From Streptomyces aureoverticillatus (GTDB taxonomy: Bacteria > Actinomycetota > Actinomycetes > Streptomycetales > Streptomycetaceae), in the NCBI RefSeq assembly GCF_014649395.1, contig NZ_BMSY01000016.1:62001-126000 (forward strand): 64,000 nucleotides of DNA, in the 5' to 3' direction. A program made the translations under genes and the position numbers. The notes under the pieces were generated by a model that saw nothing but the letters and a program-made list of their open reading frames with translations, was not told where the DNA came from and made no database searches. Positions 1 to 8,463 of this stretch are shown one piece after another (the first letter of the stretch is position 1; the number at the start of each line of letters is the position of its first letter).

Positions 1-909
1 TTCCAGGACACCCGGGCCACGGCCGAGAAGGTGGCCGCGAGCCTTGAGGGGCACCGCTCCGGCGAGGTCGCCGTGGCGTCCACCGGCCTGATCGGCGTGC
101 GCCTCCCGATGGACAAGCTGCTGCCGGGAGTCGAGGCCGCCGTGGCCGAACTCTCCACGGACGGAGGCGAGAAGGCGGCCGTCGCGATCAAGACGACGGA
201 CAGCGTACACAAGACCGCCGTCGTCGAGGCCGACGGCTGGACGGTCGGCGGCATGGCGAAGGGCGCGGGCATGCTCGCCCCCGGCCTCGCCACCATGCTG
301 GTCGTGCTCACCACGGACGCCGACCTGGGCCACGACGCCCTGGACAAGGCGCTGCGCGCGGCGACCCGCGTGACCTTCGACCGGGTCGACTCCGACGGCT
401 GCATGTCCACCAACGACACGGTGCTGCTGCTCTCTTCGGGCGCCTCCGGCAAGGTCCCGGAGTACGCCGAGTTCGCCGATGCCGTCCGCACCGTGTGCGA
501 GGACCTGGCGCGGCAGCTCATCGGTGACGCGGAGGGCGCCTCCAAAGACATCCGCATCGACGTCATCAACGCGGCCTCCGAGGACGACGCCGTGGAGGCC
601 GGACGTTCCATCGCCCGGAACAACCTCCTGAAGTGCGCCATCCACGGTGAGGACCCCAACTGGGGCCGGGTGCTGTCCGCCATCGGCACCACGTCCGCCG
701 CCTTCGAGCCGCACCGCGTGAACGTCGCCATCAACGGCGTCTGGGTCTGCAAGGACGGCGCGATCGGCGCGGACCGGGAGTCGGTCGACATGCGCGGCCG
801 CGAGGTCGTCATCACCGCGGACCTGGCGGCCGGCGGGCAGTCGGCCACCCTGTGGGCCAACGACCTGACGTCCGAGTACGTCCACGAGAACAGCGCGTAC
901 TCGTCATGA
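1..909 (+). CDS. argJ: Glutamate N-acetyltransferase / ornithine acetyltransferase ArgJ (5' end missing)
   Basis: Bifunctional enzyme of the cyclic arginine pathway: it moves acetyl from N-acetylornithine to glutamate. The reading frame is open from base 1, so the N-terminus lies outside the window; about 300 C-terminal residues are present. The self-cleavage region is visible as KGAGMLAPGLATML, where this family cuts before the Thr of the ATML motif to give the alpha and beta chains. The C-terminal EDPNWGRVL stretch is also typical of the family. The stop overlaps the argB start by 4 bases (ATGA), so the two are translationally coupled. In actinomycetes argC normally precedes it and would be expected just left of the window. 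Confidence 0.96.
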   Translation, partial: FQDTRATAEKVAASLEGHRSGEVAVASTGLIGVRLPMDKLLPGVEAAVAELSTDGGEKAAVAIKTTDSVHKTAVVEADGWTVGGMAKGAGMLAPGLATMLVVLTTDADLGHDALDKALRAATRVTFDRVDSDGCMSTNDTVLLLSSGASGKVPEYAEFADAVRTVCEDLARQLIGDAEGASKDIRIDVINAASEDDAVEAGRSIARNNLLKCAIHGEDPNWGRVLSAIGTTSAAFEPHRVNVAINGVWVCKDGAIGADRESVDMRGREVVITADLAAGGQSATLWANDLTSEYVHENSAYSS

Positions 910-1817
910 GGATCAGCACGCAGGAACACCCCGCACTGGTCAAGGCGCAGTCCGTGATGGACGCCCTGCCGTGGCTCAACCGCCACCAGGGCATGATCTG
1001 CGTCATCAAGTTCGGCGGCAACGCCATGATCAACGACGAGCTGAAGGCCGCCTTCGCCCACGATGTCGTCTTCCTCCGGCACGCCGGCCTCAAGCCCGTC
1101 GTCGTACACGGCGGCGGCCCGCAGATCAGTGCCGCCCTGCGCCTGCACAACATCGACAGCGAGTTCAAGGCGGGCCTCAGGGTCACCTCGCCCGAGGCCA
1201 TGAACGTGGTCCGGATGGTGCTCGCCGGTCAGGTGCAGCGCGAACTGGTCGGCCTCATCAACCAGCACGGCCCGCTGGCCGTCGGCCTCACCGGCGAGGA
1301 CGCGGACACCGTCACCGCGACCAAGCACTGGCCGGAGGGCGAGGAGGGCGAGAAGATCGACATCGGCCGGGTCGGCGAGATCGTCGGGGTGAACCCCGGC
1401 GCCGTCGAGGCCCTGCTCGCGGACGGCCGCATTCCGGTCATCTCGCCGGTGGCCCGCAGCATCGACGACGAGCACGTCTACAACGTGAACGCCGACACCG
1501 CGGCCGCCGCGATAGCAGCCGCCCTGAACGCCCACACGCTGGTCTTCCTCACCGACGTCGAGGGCCTGTACGCGGACTGGCCGCACAGCGACGAGGTCAT
1601 CAGCAGGCTCAGCGCCAGCGAACTGGAGAAGATCCTTCCGGAGCTGGCCGACGGTATGGTCCCCAAGATGGCGGGCTGCCTGCACGCGGTCCGCAACGGC
1701 GTGGGCAGCGCGCGCGTCATCGACGGACGGGTCCAGCACTCGGTGCTGCTTGAGATGTTCACGCGCGAGGAGATCGGCACGCTGGTGATGCCGGACACCG
1801 AACAGAATCCGCGATGA
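906..1817 (+). CDS. argB: Acetylglutamate kinase ArgB
   Basis: Phosphorylates N-acetylglutamate, the committed and usually arginine-inhibited step. About 303 residues, normal for the family. The amino-acid-kinase signature is visible: the IKFGGNAM glycine loop near residue 35, the VHGGGPQI substrate loop near 63, and NVNADTAAAAIA plus the GMVPKM region in the C-terminal half. The frame stays open upstream inside argJ, but the ATG at 906 overlaps the argJ stop and begins MRIST as in other streptomycete ArgB, so I chose it. The stop (1815-1817) lies inside another ATGA that starts a chain of tiny coupled frames leading to argD. Confidence 0.96.
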   Translation: MRISTQEHPALVKAQSVMDALPWLNRHQGMICVIKFGGNAMINDELKAAFAHDVVFLRHAGLKPVVVHGGGPQISAALRLHNIDSEFKAGLRVTSPEAMNVVRMVLAGQVQRELVGLINQHGPLAVGLTGEDADTVTATKHWPEGEEGEKIDIGRVGEIVGVNPGAVEALLADGRIPVISPVARSIDDEHVYNVNADTAAAAIAAALNAHTLVFLTDVEGLYADWPHSDEVISRLSASELEKILPELADGMVPKMAGCLHAVRNGVGSARVIDGRVQHSVLLEMFTREEIGTLVMPDTEQNPR

Positions 1818-1868
1818 GCGGGGCCGAAGAGGGGTTGCGATGAGCGCGGCCGCCAGGGAGGGGATGCG

Positions 1869-1872
<4 letters not shown>
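1814..1872 (+). other. Two tandem coupled mini-ORFs between argB and argD
   Basis: The element GCGATGAGCG occurs three times, at 1811-1820, 1837-1846 and 1866-1875. The first ATG (1814) overlaps the argB stop and opens a 9-codon frame (MSGAEEGLR, stop 1841-1843). The second ATG (1840) overlaps that stop and opens a 10-codon frame (MSAAAREGMR, stop 1870-1872). That stop overlaps the argD ATG at 1869. The second mini-ORF and argD each have a purine-rich ribosome-binding sequence. The similar peptides suggest tandem duplication of a 26-29 bp stop/start junction. Whether the frames are translated is unknown. Confidence 0.6.
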
Positions 1873-3107
<1,235 letters not shown>

Positions 3108-3132
3108 CCCCGGCGGCGGGACGACCGATCGG

Positions 3133-3156
3133 GCCGCCCACCCGCCGGTGGGCGGC
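3133..3156 (+). terminator. Hairpin terminator after argD
   Basis: A perfect 10-bp inverted repeat, GCCGCCCACC (3133-3142) and GGTGGGCGGC (3147-3156), with a 4-base loop, 26 bases after the argD stop. There is no U-tract, which is common for high-GC actinomycete terminators. It probably ends the arg transcript and also lies beyond the stop of the convergent gene at 3199. Confidence 0.75.
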
Positions 3157-3198
3157 TCTGCGGATCCTGAGCGGTGAACGGTCGGCGGGGCCCGGTGC

Positions 3199-3864
3199 TC
3201 AGCCGGCGTCGCCCTTGGGGGACTTGCGGGGCCGACGCGGTCCGGGCGACTTGCGGGCGGCGCGGCGTTCGCCGTGCTGCGGCAGGCCGACCAGGGAGTG
3301 GAAGACGTCGTCGAGATCGGTCGTGTGCACGGTCACCGCGGTGGCCTCGACGCATGCGTCGTCGAGGGCGTCGAGCAGGGCGCGCAGCGCGGGCACACTG
3401 CCGTCGCTCGGCACGTGCAGGGTGAGCGTCTCGTGGTCGGGCGTGGCGCGGTCGAAGAGCGGGGCGGCCGCTTCGAGGGCGCCGACGTCGGCGAACTGGA
3501 GGCGGACGTGGCCGCCGGGCAGGCCGGGATCGATCAGCGGGATCACCGGGGCCATGGACGCGGGCCGGGGCCGCGCGGCTTCCTGGTGCTGTTCCGTCGC
3601 CCCGCGCGTCTGCGCGTCCGGCGCCGGTGTCACCACGAACTCGGGGTCGAGGCCCCGCAGTTGCACGGTCACCGAGCAGCCCGGCGCGAGGTTGCGGGTG
3701 ACCTCGCCCATGGCGGCGGACAGCGCGTTGAGCAGGGTGAGGCGAGCTGCCGTCTCGAGGGGGGCGGTGAGTCGTTGGGCCAGGGCCCGAGCTTCGTCGC
3801 CGCCCGCGTCTGCGGCGACTGCGAGCTCGTGCCGGAAATCGTCGACGTACGGCTTGAGGTCCAT
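3199..3864 (-). CDS. Chimeric protein: HicB-antitoxin-like N-terminus joined to an ABC-ATPase (DrrA-type) C-terminal domain
   Basis: 221 residues. Residues 1-75 (MDLKPYVDDF..., GLDPEFVV) match what I know as a Streptomyces family annotated as HicB-family antitoxin. Those proteins normally continue into a ribbon-helix-helix DNA-binding segment, which is absent here. After a Pro/Ala/Gln-rich linker, residues about 110-200 instead look like the C-terminal domain that follows the nucleotide-binding domain in daunorubicin-resistance-type ABC ATPases, ending in TTDLDDVFHSLVG (family consensus TLDDVFLxLTG). No Walker A or B is present. The basic tail ends in a Lys/Arg/Pro-rich stretch. I infer an internal deletion within an ancestral regulator-ABC operon. 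It may be a remnant without function. Start ATG at 3864 overlaps an inverted repeat. Confidence 0.6.
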   Translation of the reverse strand: MDLKPYVDDFRHELAVAADAGGDEARALAQRLTAPLETAARLTLLNALSAAMGEVTRNLAPGCSVTVQLRGLDPEFVVTPAPDAQTRGATEQHQEAARPRPASMAPVIPLIDPGLPGGHVRLQFADVGALEAAAPLFDRATPDHETLTLHVPSDGSVPALRALLDALDDACVEATAVTVHTTDLDDVFHSLVGLPQHGERRAARKSPGPRRPRKSPKGDAG

Positions 3865-3893
3865 GACGCCATCATGGCATGAATGTGGCGTCA
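3864..3893. promoter_or_regulatory. Inverted repeat TGACGCCA/TGGCGTCA at the start of the chimeric gene
   Basis: Perfect 8-bp arms at 3864-3871 and 3886-3893 with a 14-base spacer that itself contains CATGGCATG. The left arm overlaps the ATG of the minus-strand gene. The position suits an autoregulatory operator, but the present protein has lost the expected DNA-binding segment, so the site may be a relic. Confidence 0.45.
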
Positions 3894-4367
3894 TTCAAGT
3901 GCCACTTCGTCGTCGGCCTCCCGACTGACCGAATCTCGGTACCTCGGAGTCGCTCCTTCACGCGGGCGGCAACGTCGCCGCGCGCTGGGCGGCAACCCGA
4001 AGTGCTTCGCTGGTGCGACCTCGGCGGACGGCCGGGATGCGGAGGTTCGCATCGGTTGTCGACCGTAGCTCGCACCCCTGTTGGCGGCTGCAACTCATCC
4101 GGGCTGAAAGGTGAGGGCGGCCCGCCTGGGCGGACGGCCCTAGTCCGGTGACGGGCTGCCACTGGGTGTGAGCCCCCGGCGCGCGGTGCCACTCTTGGCG
4201 CCGGTCGCGCCCCCATGGGCGTCTTCCCGCGCCCCTGGCTGCCCCCGCCCCCGCTTCGGGGCTTGTGATGATGCGGTGAAAGAGGCGATGGTGCCGCACG
4301 TGCGCCATGAGTGGCCTGCTTTGGCGCCATTTTGGTGCCGCTGCTTGGTGTCGCAGTTCAGCGCCGT
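3894..4367. other. Gene-free spacer of about 470 bp
   Basis: No convincing coding frame on either strand: open frames here lack family resemblance and ribosome-binding sites. The part around 4200-4260 is C-rich (CGCGCCCCTGGCTGCCCCC type), like the degenerate hairpin debris common between streptomycete genes. A weak repeat of TTGGCGCC-like words occurs near 4194 and 4321. I searched it for an argR remnant and saw none. Confidence 0.6.
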
Positions 4368-5945
4368 TCAGCGCCGTACTGCCCGCCCCGGCAGCGCGTC
4401 CGGCACCAACTCCCCGTGCGCCACCACCGGTGTCCCGCCGACGAGGACGTGGGCGAACCCGACGGACGGCCGGGTGCTGTCGGCGTACGTCGCCCGGTCG
4501 CCGACCGTGTCGGGGTCGAAGACGACGAGGTCGGCGTCGCAGCCGGCCTGCACGCGCCCCTTGCGGCGCAGCGCGGGCACGCCGGATTCCAGGACGCGTG
4601 CGGGCAGATGGGTGGCACGGCCGACGGCGTCGAGCAGGCTGAGCGCGCCGAGTTCGCGTACGTACCGGCGCAGCATCCTGGAGAACGTGCCCGCGGTGCG
4701 CGGGTGCGTGACGGCGGCGCCGGGCGGCAGCGGCCACGCCAGCGGATCCGGCGCCGGGTCCCTCCAGGTCAGCGGCATCGCGTCGGAGCCCACCACGGTG
4801 GCGGGGTGCAGCAGGGCCCGGTCGATGAACGCCTGGTCGGCGGCGTCGGTCTCGTCGAGGAAGTGCAGCACCGCGAGCGCGCCCGGGTCGGCGGCGCGCA
4901 GCTCGCGCAGCCGCGAGATGTCGCGGACCCGCTCGCCGGTGGCCGCGAGGACGATGTCGTCGACGTCGAGTCCGGACGCGGGCAGCATCTCCGGGGTGAG
5001 GAACGCGGCGCCCACGGCGGTCATCCCGGCGCCGTAGGGATAGGCCTCCGTGGAGATGCGGCCGCCCTCCGCCCTGGCCCGGTCCAGGACGGCGAGGACC
5101 CGGTCGGTGTGGCGGCGCGAGGTCGACGTGACATGGCAGTAGTGGGCGTGCACGCCGGTCTCGCCCGCCGCCCGCGCGATCTCCTCCGCGCCGTCGACGG
5201 GCGTGTCGGGGACCTGTTCGACGAGGCTCCGGGCGTGGGTGAACGTCGGCAGCCCGGCAAGGGCGGCGAGGCGGGCCACGGCCAGGTACTCCTCGGGCCG
5301 GATCCGCGGGGCGTAGCCGACGATGAGGCCGACGCCGAGCGCGCCGTCGGCGAGGTCGCGGCGCAGCAGTTCGAGGAGGGCGTCCTCCTGGGGGCGGCTG
5401 GCCTCCCGCTGCCAGGCCGCGCCGCCCAGGTGATCCAGGGCGGCCGTGGCGCCACCGCCGTGCGGCAGCGCCCCGACGACGGCCATGCGGGCCTGCGCCC
5501 AGGACGCGGAGAAGCCGTAGTTGAGGGGGCGGCCCTCGGCGGCGGCCTGCCGGTAGGCCTCGCCGACGGGGGAGAGGCCCAGCTCCAGTTCGAGGGCCGT
5601 GGTCACTCCGTCGAGCGCTTGCAGGCGGTGACCGGCCACGGTGTGCGAGTGGCTGTGCAGATCGATGAAGCCCGGGGCGACGACCAGGCCCGTCACGTCC
5701 AACGTCCGGTGTCCGGTGAGCGGACGTGAGGAATCGGTGCAGGTATCGGGCGTCGGCGGGGCGGGGTCCCGGGTGGCGCGGGGCGCGGCCGGCGCGCCCT
5801 CTGAGGCGGGCGCGACAGCCGTGATCGTGCCGCCCGTCACCGCCACGTCGGCGAGCGCGTCCAGCCCGGTCTCCGGGTCGAGGACCCGGCCTCCGCGCAG
5901 CACCAAGTCGTGCATGTCGTCAGGTGGAGCGGCGTAAGCGGTCAT
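4368..5945 (-). CDS. D-aminoacylase/amidohydrolase-family protein
   Basis: 525 residues of the amidohydrolase superfamily, closest in layout to N-acyl-D-amino-acid deacylases, which hydrolyse N-acyl-D-amino acids. The N-terminal beta-sandwich segment (DLVLRGGRVLDPETG, ITAVAP) is followed by VVAPGFIDLHSHSH, whose HxH binds metal, then THARSLVE and HAHYCHVTS, and a C-terminal FDPDTVGDRATYADSTRPS typical of the group. In classical D-aminoacylases the strand after HxH carries a metal-binding Cys (GNCGFS); here it reads ELELGLSP, so the metal site differs. A polar insert is seen near residues 45-70. Substrate is unknown. The start has no ribosome-binding site but has a -10-like TAGCGT six bases upstream. 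Confidence 0.8.
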   Translation of the reverse strand: MTAYAAPPDDMHDLVLRGGRVLDPETGLDALADVAVTGGTITAVAPASEGAPAAPRATRDPAPPTPDTCTDSSRPLTGHRTLDVTGLVVAPGFIDLHSHSHTVAGHRLQALDGVTTALELELGLSPVGEAYRQAAAEGRPLNYGFSASWAQARMAVVGALPHGGGATAALDHLGGAAWQREASRPQEDALLELLRRDLADGALGVGLIVGYAPRIRPEEYLAVARLAALAGLPTFTHARSLVEQVPDTPVDGAEEIARAAGETGVHAHYCHVTSTSRRHTDRVLAVLDRARAEGGRISTEAYPYGAGMTAVGAAFLTPEMLPASGLDVDDIVLAATGERVRDISRLRELRAADPGALAVLHFLDETDAADQAFIDRALLHPATVVGSDAMPLTWRDPAPDPLAWPLPPGAAVTHPRTAGTFSRMLRRYVRELGALSLLDAVGRATHLPARVLESGVPALRRKGRVQAGCDADLVVFDPDTVGDRATYADSTRPSVGFAHVLVGGTPVVAHGELVPDALPGRAVRR

Positions 5946-5965
5946 GTGTCCACGCTAGGCAGTCA
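5946..5965 (-). promoter_or_regulatory. Leaderless-type promoter for the amidohydrolase gene
   Basis: On the minus strand TAGCGT (5957-5952) is followed by GGACAC and then the ATG at 5945. That spacing would place the transcript start at the A of the ATG. There is no Shine-Dalgarno sequence. No clear -35 was seen. Leaderless transcripts are frequent in Streptomyces. Confidence 0.4.
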
Positions 5966-6098
5966 CCGGGGCAGATGGGGAGGGAGCGGCTTGCGTGACT
6001 TCCGGATGGCGACAAGGTGACGTGGGCAAGTCGTCAAGGGAAACGTGAGGTGTCTCATTCGTGTGCGTGCCGCGACGCGCTCTGGGTACTGAGGGCTC

Positions 6099-7109
6099 AT
6101 GCGAGTGAGCGTGCTGGATGTGGGATCGCGCACGGTGCGCCTCGTGGTGGCGGACGCCACGGGCGGAGCACCGCTGCCCGTGCACACGGAGAAGTGGAAG
6201 CTGAGGCTCTGCGAACGGGTCGAGCCGAGTGGGCCGTTCGACGAGGAAGCCGTGCGGCACCTCGTGCGTGCCGTGGACGCGGCCGCGGTGACGGCCGCGC
6301 GCTGGGGCGCCGAGCCGCCGCTGGCCTTCGCGACCGCGGTGGTGCGGGACGCGCCGAACCGCCTGGAGGTGCTGAAGGCCGTGCGGGCGAGCACCGGGGT
6401 CGGACTGACCACGCTGCCCGGCGAGTTGGAGGCCGAGCTGACCTTTCTCGGCGCCCGGCGGTGGCTCGGCTGGCGGGCGGGGTCGCTGGTGCTGCTCGAC
6501 ATCGGCGGCGGGTCGCTCGAAGTGGCCTTCGGGCGCGGGCGGTTACCGGACTTCGCGGTGTCGCTGCCGCTCGGCGCGAACCGCCTCACGCACGAGTACC
6601 TGCACGGCGAGGACCCGCCCACCCCGCAGGACGTCAAGGCGCTGCGCCGCAGGGTGCGCCATCAGCTGCGGGACGTGGCGGCGCGGATCCGCTGGGAGGG
6701 GCCGCACGCGGCGGTCGCCACGTCGCGTACGTTCCAGCAGCTGGCGCGCCTCACCGGCGCGGCACCCGGGAGGTACGGGCCGTTCGTGGCCCGGCGCCTC
6801 GACCGATCGGCGCTGCGCCGGGCGAAGGACCGGCTGGCGCGGCTGCCGGCCGCCGAACGCGAGCGGCTGCCGGGGATCTCGGCGCCGCGGGCCGCCCAGA
6901 GCCTGGCCGGGGCGGTCGTCGGGCACACGGCCATGAAGCTCATGGGCATCGCGTCCGCGGACATCTGCCCCTGGGCGGTGCGCGAGGGCATCCTGCTGCG
7001 CCGCATCGAGGACGGCGAGCAGTGGTGGGCGGACCTGATCGCGGGCCTCACGGACGGCGCGGGGCGCGGCCCCGGGGGCACGGTGTCGCTGCGGGTCGCT
7101 TCCTCCTGA
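6099..7109 (+). CDS. Ppx/GppA-family phosphatase (exopolyphosphatase-like)
   Basis: 336 residues of the actin-like ATPase fold. Members hydrolyse polyphosphate or pppGpp and so influence the stringent response. Visible motifs: VLDVGSRTVRLVVAD at the N-terminus (family DxGSNSxRL; the Asn is replaced by Arg), ATAVVRDAPN near 80, and the phosphate-binding LLDIGGGSLEVAFG near 135. Proteins of this length are the short, catalytic-domain-only type without the C-terminal HD domain. Codon 149 (6543-6545) is TTA, the rare leucine codon read by the bldA tRNA, so full translation may be limited to late growth. It is divergent from the amidohydrolase gene and convergent with redG. Confidence 0.85.
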   Translation: MRVSVLDVGSRTVRLVVADATGGAPLPVHTEKWKLRLCERVEPSGPFDEEAVRHLVRAVDAAAVTAARWGAEPPLAFATAVVRDAPNRLEVLKAVRASTGVGLTTLPGELEAELTFLGARRWLGWRAGSLVLLDIGGGSLEVAFGRGRLPDFAVSLPLGANRLTHEYLHGEDPPTPQDVKALRRRVRHQLRDVAARIRWEGPHAAVATSRTFQQLARLTGAAPGRYGPFVARRLDRSALRRAKDRLARLPAAERERLPGISAPRAAQSLAGAVVGHTAMKLMGIASADICPWAVREGILLRRIEDGEQWWADLIAGLTDGAGRGPGGTVSLRVASS

Positions 7110-7148
7110 GCCCGGGGCGTACGTTCCGCCTCCTGACCCCGGGGCGCA

Positions 7149-7177
7149 CGTTCCGGTGGCCGGCGGGCACCGGAACG
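7149..7177. terminator. Bidirectional hairpin between the Ppx gene and redG
   Basis: Inverted repeat CGTTCCGGTG (7149-7158) and CACCGGAACG (7168-7177), a 10-bp stem with a 9-base loop, between two convergent genes. A similar CCCCGGGGCG(T/C)ACGTTCCG word is duplicated just upstream. It probably ends both transcripts and marks the left edge of the prodiginine cluster. Confidence 0.75.
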
Positions 7178-7187
7178 CGCACCGCGA

Positions 7188-8426
7188 TCAGGGCGCGGTC
7201 TTGCTGAGCCCGCCCGCCCGGGCACCCTTCCTGGCCCGCTTGGCGCCGTTGCCGTTGCCGTTGGCAGTGCCGTTGCCGGCGCCGTTCGTGCCGTTGCCGC
7301 CCGTCGCCGGAGCCGCCACCGGGTCATCGGCGTCGACGCCCACCGGCTCCGGCGGGCGTTCCGCCTCCCGCGCCTCCGCCGCCGCGCGCGCCTCGGACTC
7401 CGCCCGGGCCTCCGCCTTCAACCGGTCCCGCATCTGCAGGTACTTGGCGTTCATCTCGTCGACGGCGATGAACTTGTTCACGCCGCGCTCGCTGACCTTG
7501 GGCTCCTGGCGCGCCATGATGTCGTTGTCCTGCTGGTCCTGGACGTACTGCTCCATCATCAGCGAAAGCCGCAGGATCAGCGGCCGCAGCGGCTTGACCG
7601 GCACCATCATCCTGAGCAGCGGGTACTCGTACAGCCGCATGATCGCCTGGGTGTGGTGCTCGTCGATGGGCACGAGCCAGGTGGTGACCTCCAGCAGGCC
7701 CTGCTTCACGTGCGTCATGCACGGGGCCTGGTAGAGGAGGTTGAAGTGCCAGGTGTTGGAGGGGTTGCCCTCCTCGCACTGGTCGAAGGTGTTGCGGATG
7801 ATCGTGCCCTCGACGTCCACGCGATGGTTCACGATCTTGTTGGCGGCGATGTAGCGCTCGCGCCCGTCCAGCCAGAGCTTGCGCCAACTGCCGTACATGA
7901 ACGTGTAGTCGATGATGTTCGCCCAGTGATCACGGTGCACGAACGTCACGTGGTAGAACTCGAGCAGGCTCTCGATGTAGCGCGTGTAGTGGACCGGGCG
8001 GCTGAAGGTGATGGTCTCGTACGGCCGCGGGTGCTCCGCCAGTTCGTGCGGCAGCTCGATCTCCGGCAGGTGCGCGCGCTTGTCGCCCCACCACAGCCAC
8101 ACCAGGTCGTACTTCTCCCGCACTTCGTAGGTGTCGACCCGCAACGACGCCGGGACGCGGCCCTCCGCGCCGAGCGCCGGCACCAGCCGGCAGGCCCCGT
8201 CGGTGCCGAACCGGAAGCCGTGGTACGGGCAGGCCACCGAGTTGCCCACGAGGCGGCCGTCGGCCAGGTTGGCCCCCTTGTGCGGGCAGCGCGCCGACTG
8301 GCACACCAGGTTGCCGTCGAGATCGCGCCAGAGCACCAGCTCCTCGCCCATGCGGCGCACCCCGGTCGGAGCGTCGCGTTTGATGTCGTCGGTCCGCAGA
8401 ATCGGATACCACTGATTCGGGATCAT
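7188..8426 (-). CDS. redG: RedG-like Rieske oxygenase (prodiginine oxidative cyclase)
   Basis: 412 residues. The Rieske [2Fe-2S] site is C47-P-H49 and C66-x2-H69 (CPHKGANL...CPYHGF); the mononuclear iron histidines are probably H159 and H164 in EFYHVTFVH. In red-type clusters RedG and its relatives convert undecylprodigiosin to a carbocyclic product (streptorubin B, metacycloprodigiosin), and the terminal position beside redH matches. Only one copy is present. The last 80 residues are an added tail: an Ala/Glu/Arg-rich helix, then Gly/Asn-rich low-complexity sequence (NGTNGAGNGTANGNGNG) and a basic patch. Start ATG 8426 is preceded by AGGCAGGAAAG. The exact ring formed cannot be read from sequence. 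Confidence 0.88.
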   Translation of the reverse strand: MIPNQWYPILRTDDIKRDAPTGVRRMGEELVLWRDLDGNLVCQSARCPHKGANLADGRLVGNSVACPYHGFRFGTDGACRLVPALGAEGRVPASLRVDTYEVREKYDLVWLWWGDKRAHLPEIELPHELAEHPRPYETITFSRPVHYTRYIESLLEFYHVTFVHRDHWANIIDYTFMYGSWRKLWLDGRERYIAANKIVNHRVDVEGTIIRNTFDQCEEGNPSNTWHFNLLYQAPCMTHVKQGLLEVTTWLVPIDEHHTQAIMRLYEYPLLRMMVPVKPLRPLILRLSLMMEQYVQDQQDNDIMARQEPKVSERGVNKFIAVDEMNAKYLQMRDRLKAEARAESEARAAAEAREAERPPEPVGVDADDPVAAPATGGNGTNGAGNGTANGNGNGAKRARKGARAGGLSKTAP

Positions 8427-8463
8427 CTGGAACTTTCCTGCCTTCCTTGGGTGGTCCGGCGCG

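Noticed and set aside
3894..4367. Possible argR remnant or small RNA gene
   Set aside because: No ArgR motifs in six frames and no convincing RNA fold or promoter; left as plain spacer.
4311..5729. 472-residue plus-strand frame opposite the amidohydrolase
   Set aside because: Antisense shadow with Gly/Arg/Val-rich sequence; the opposite strand has metal-binding motifs.
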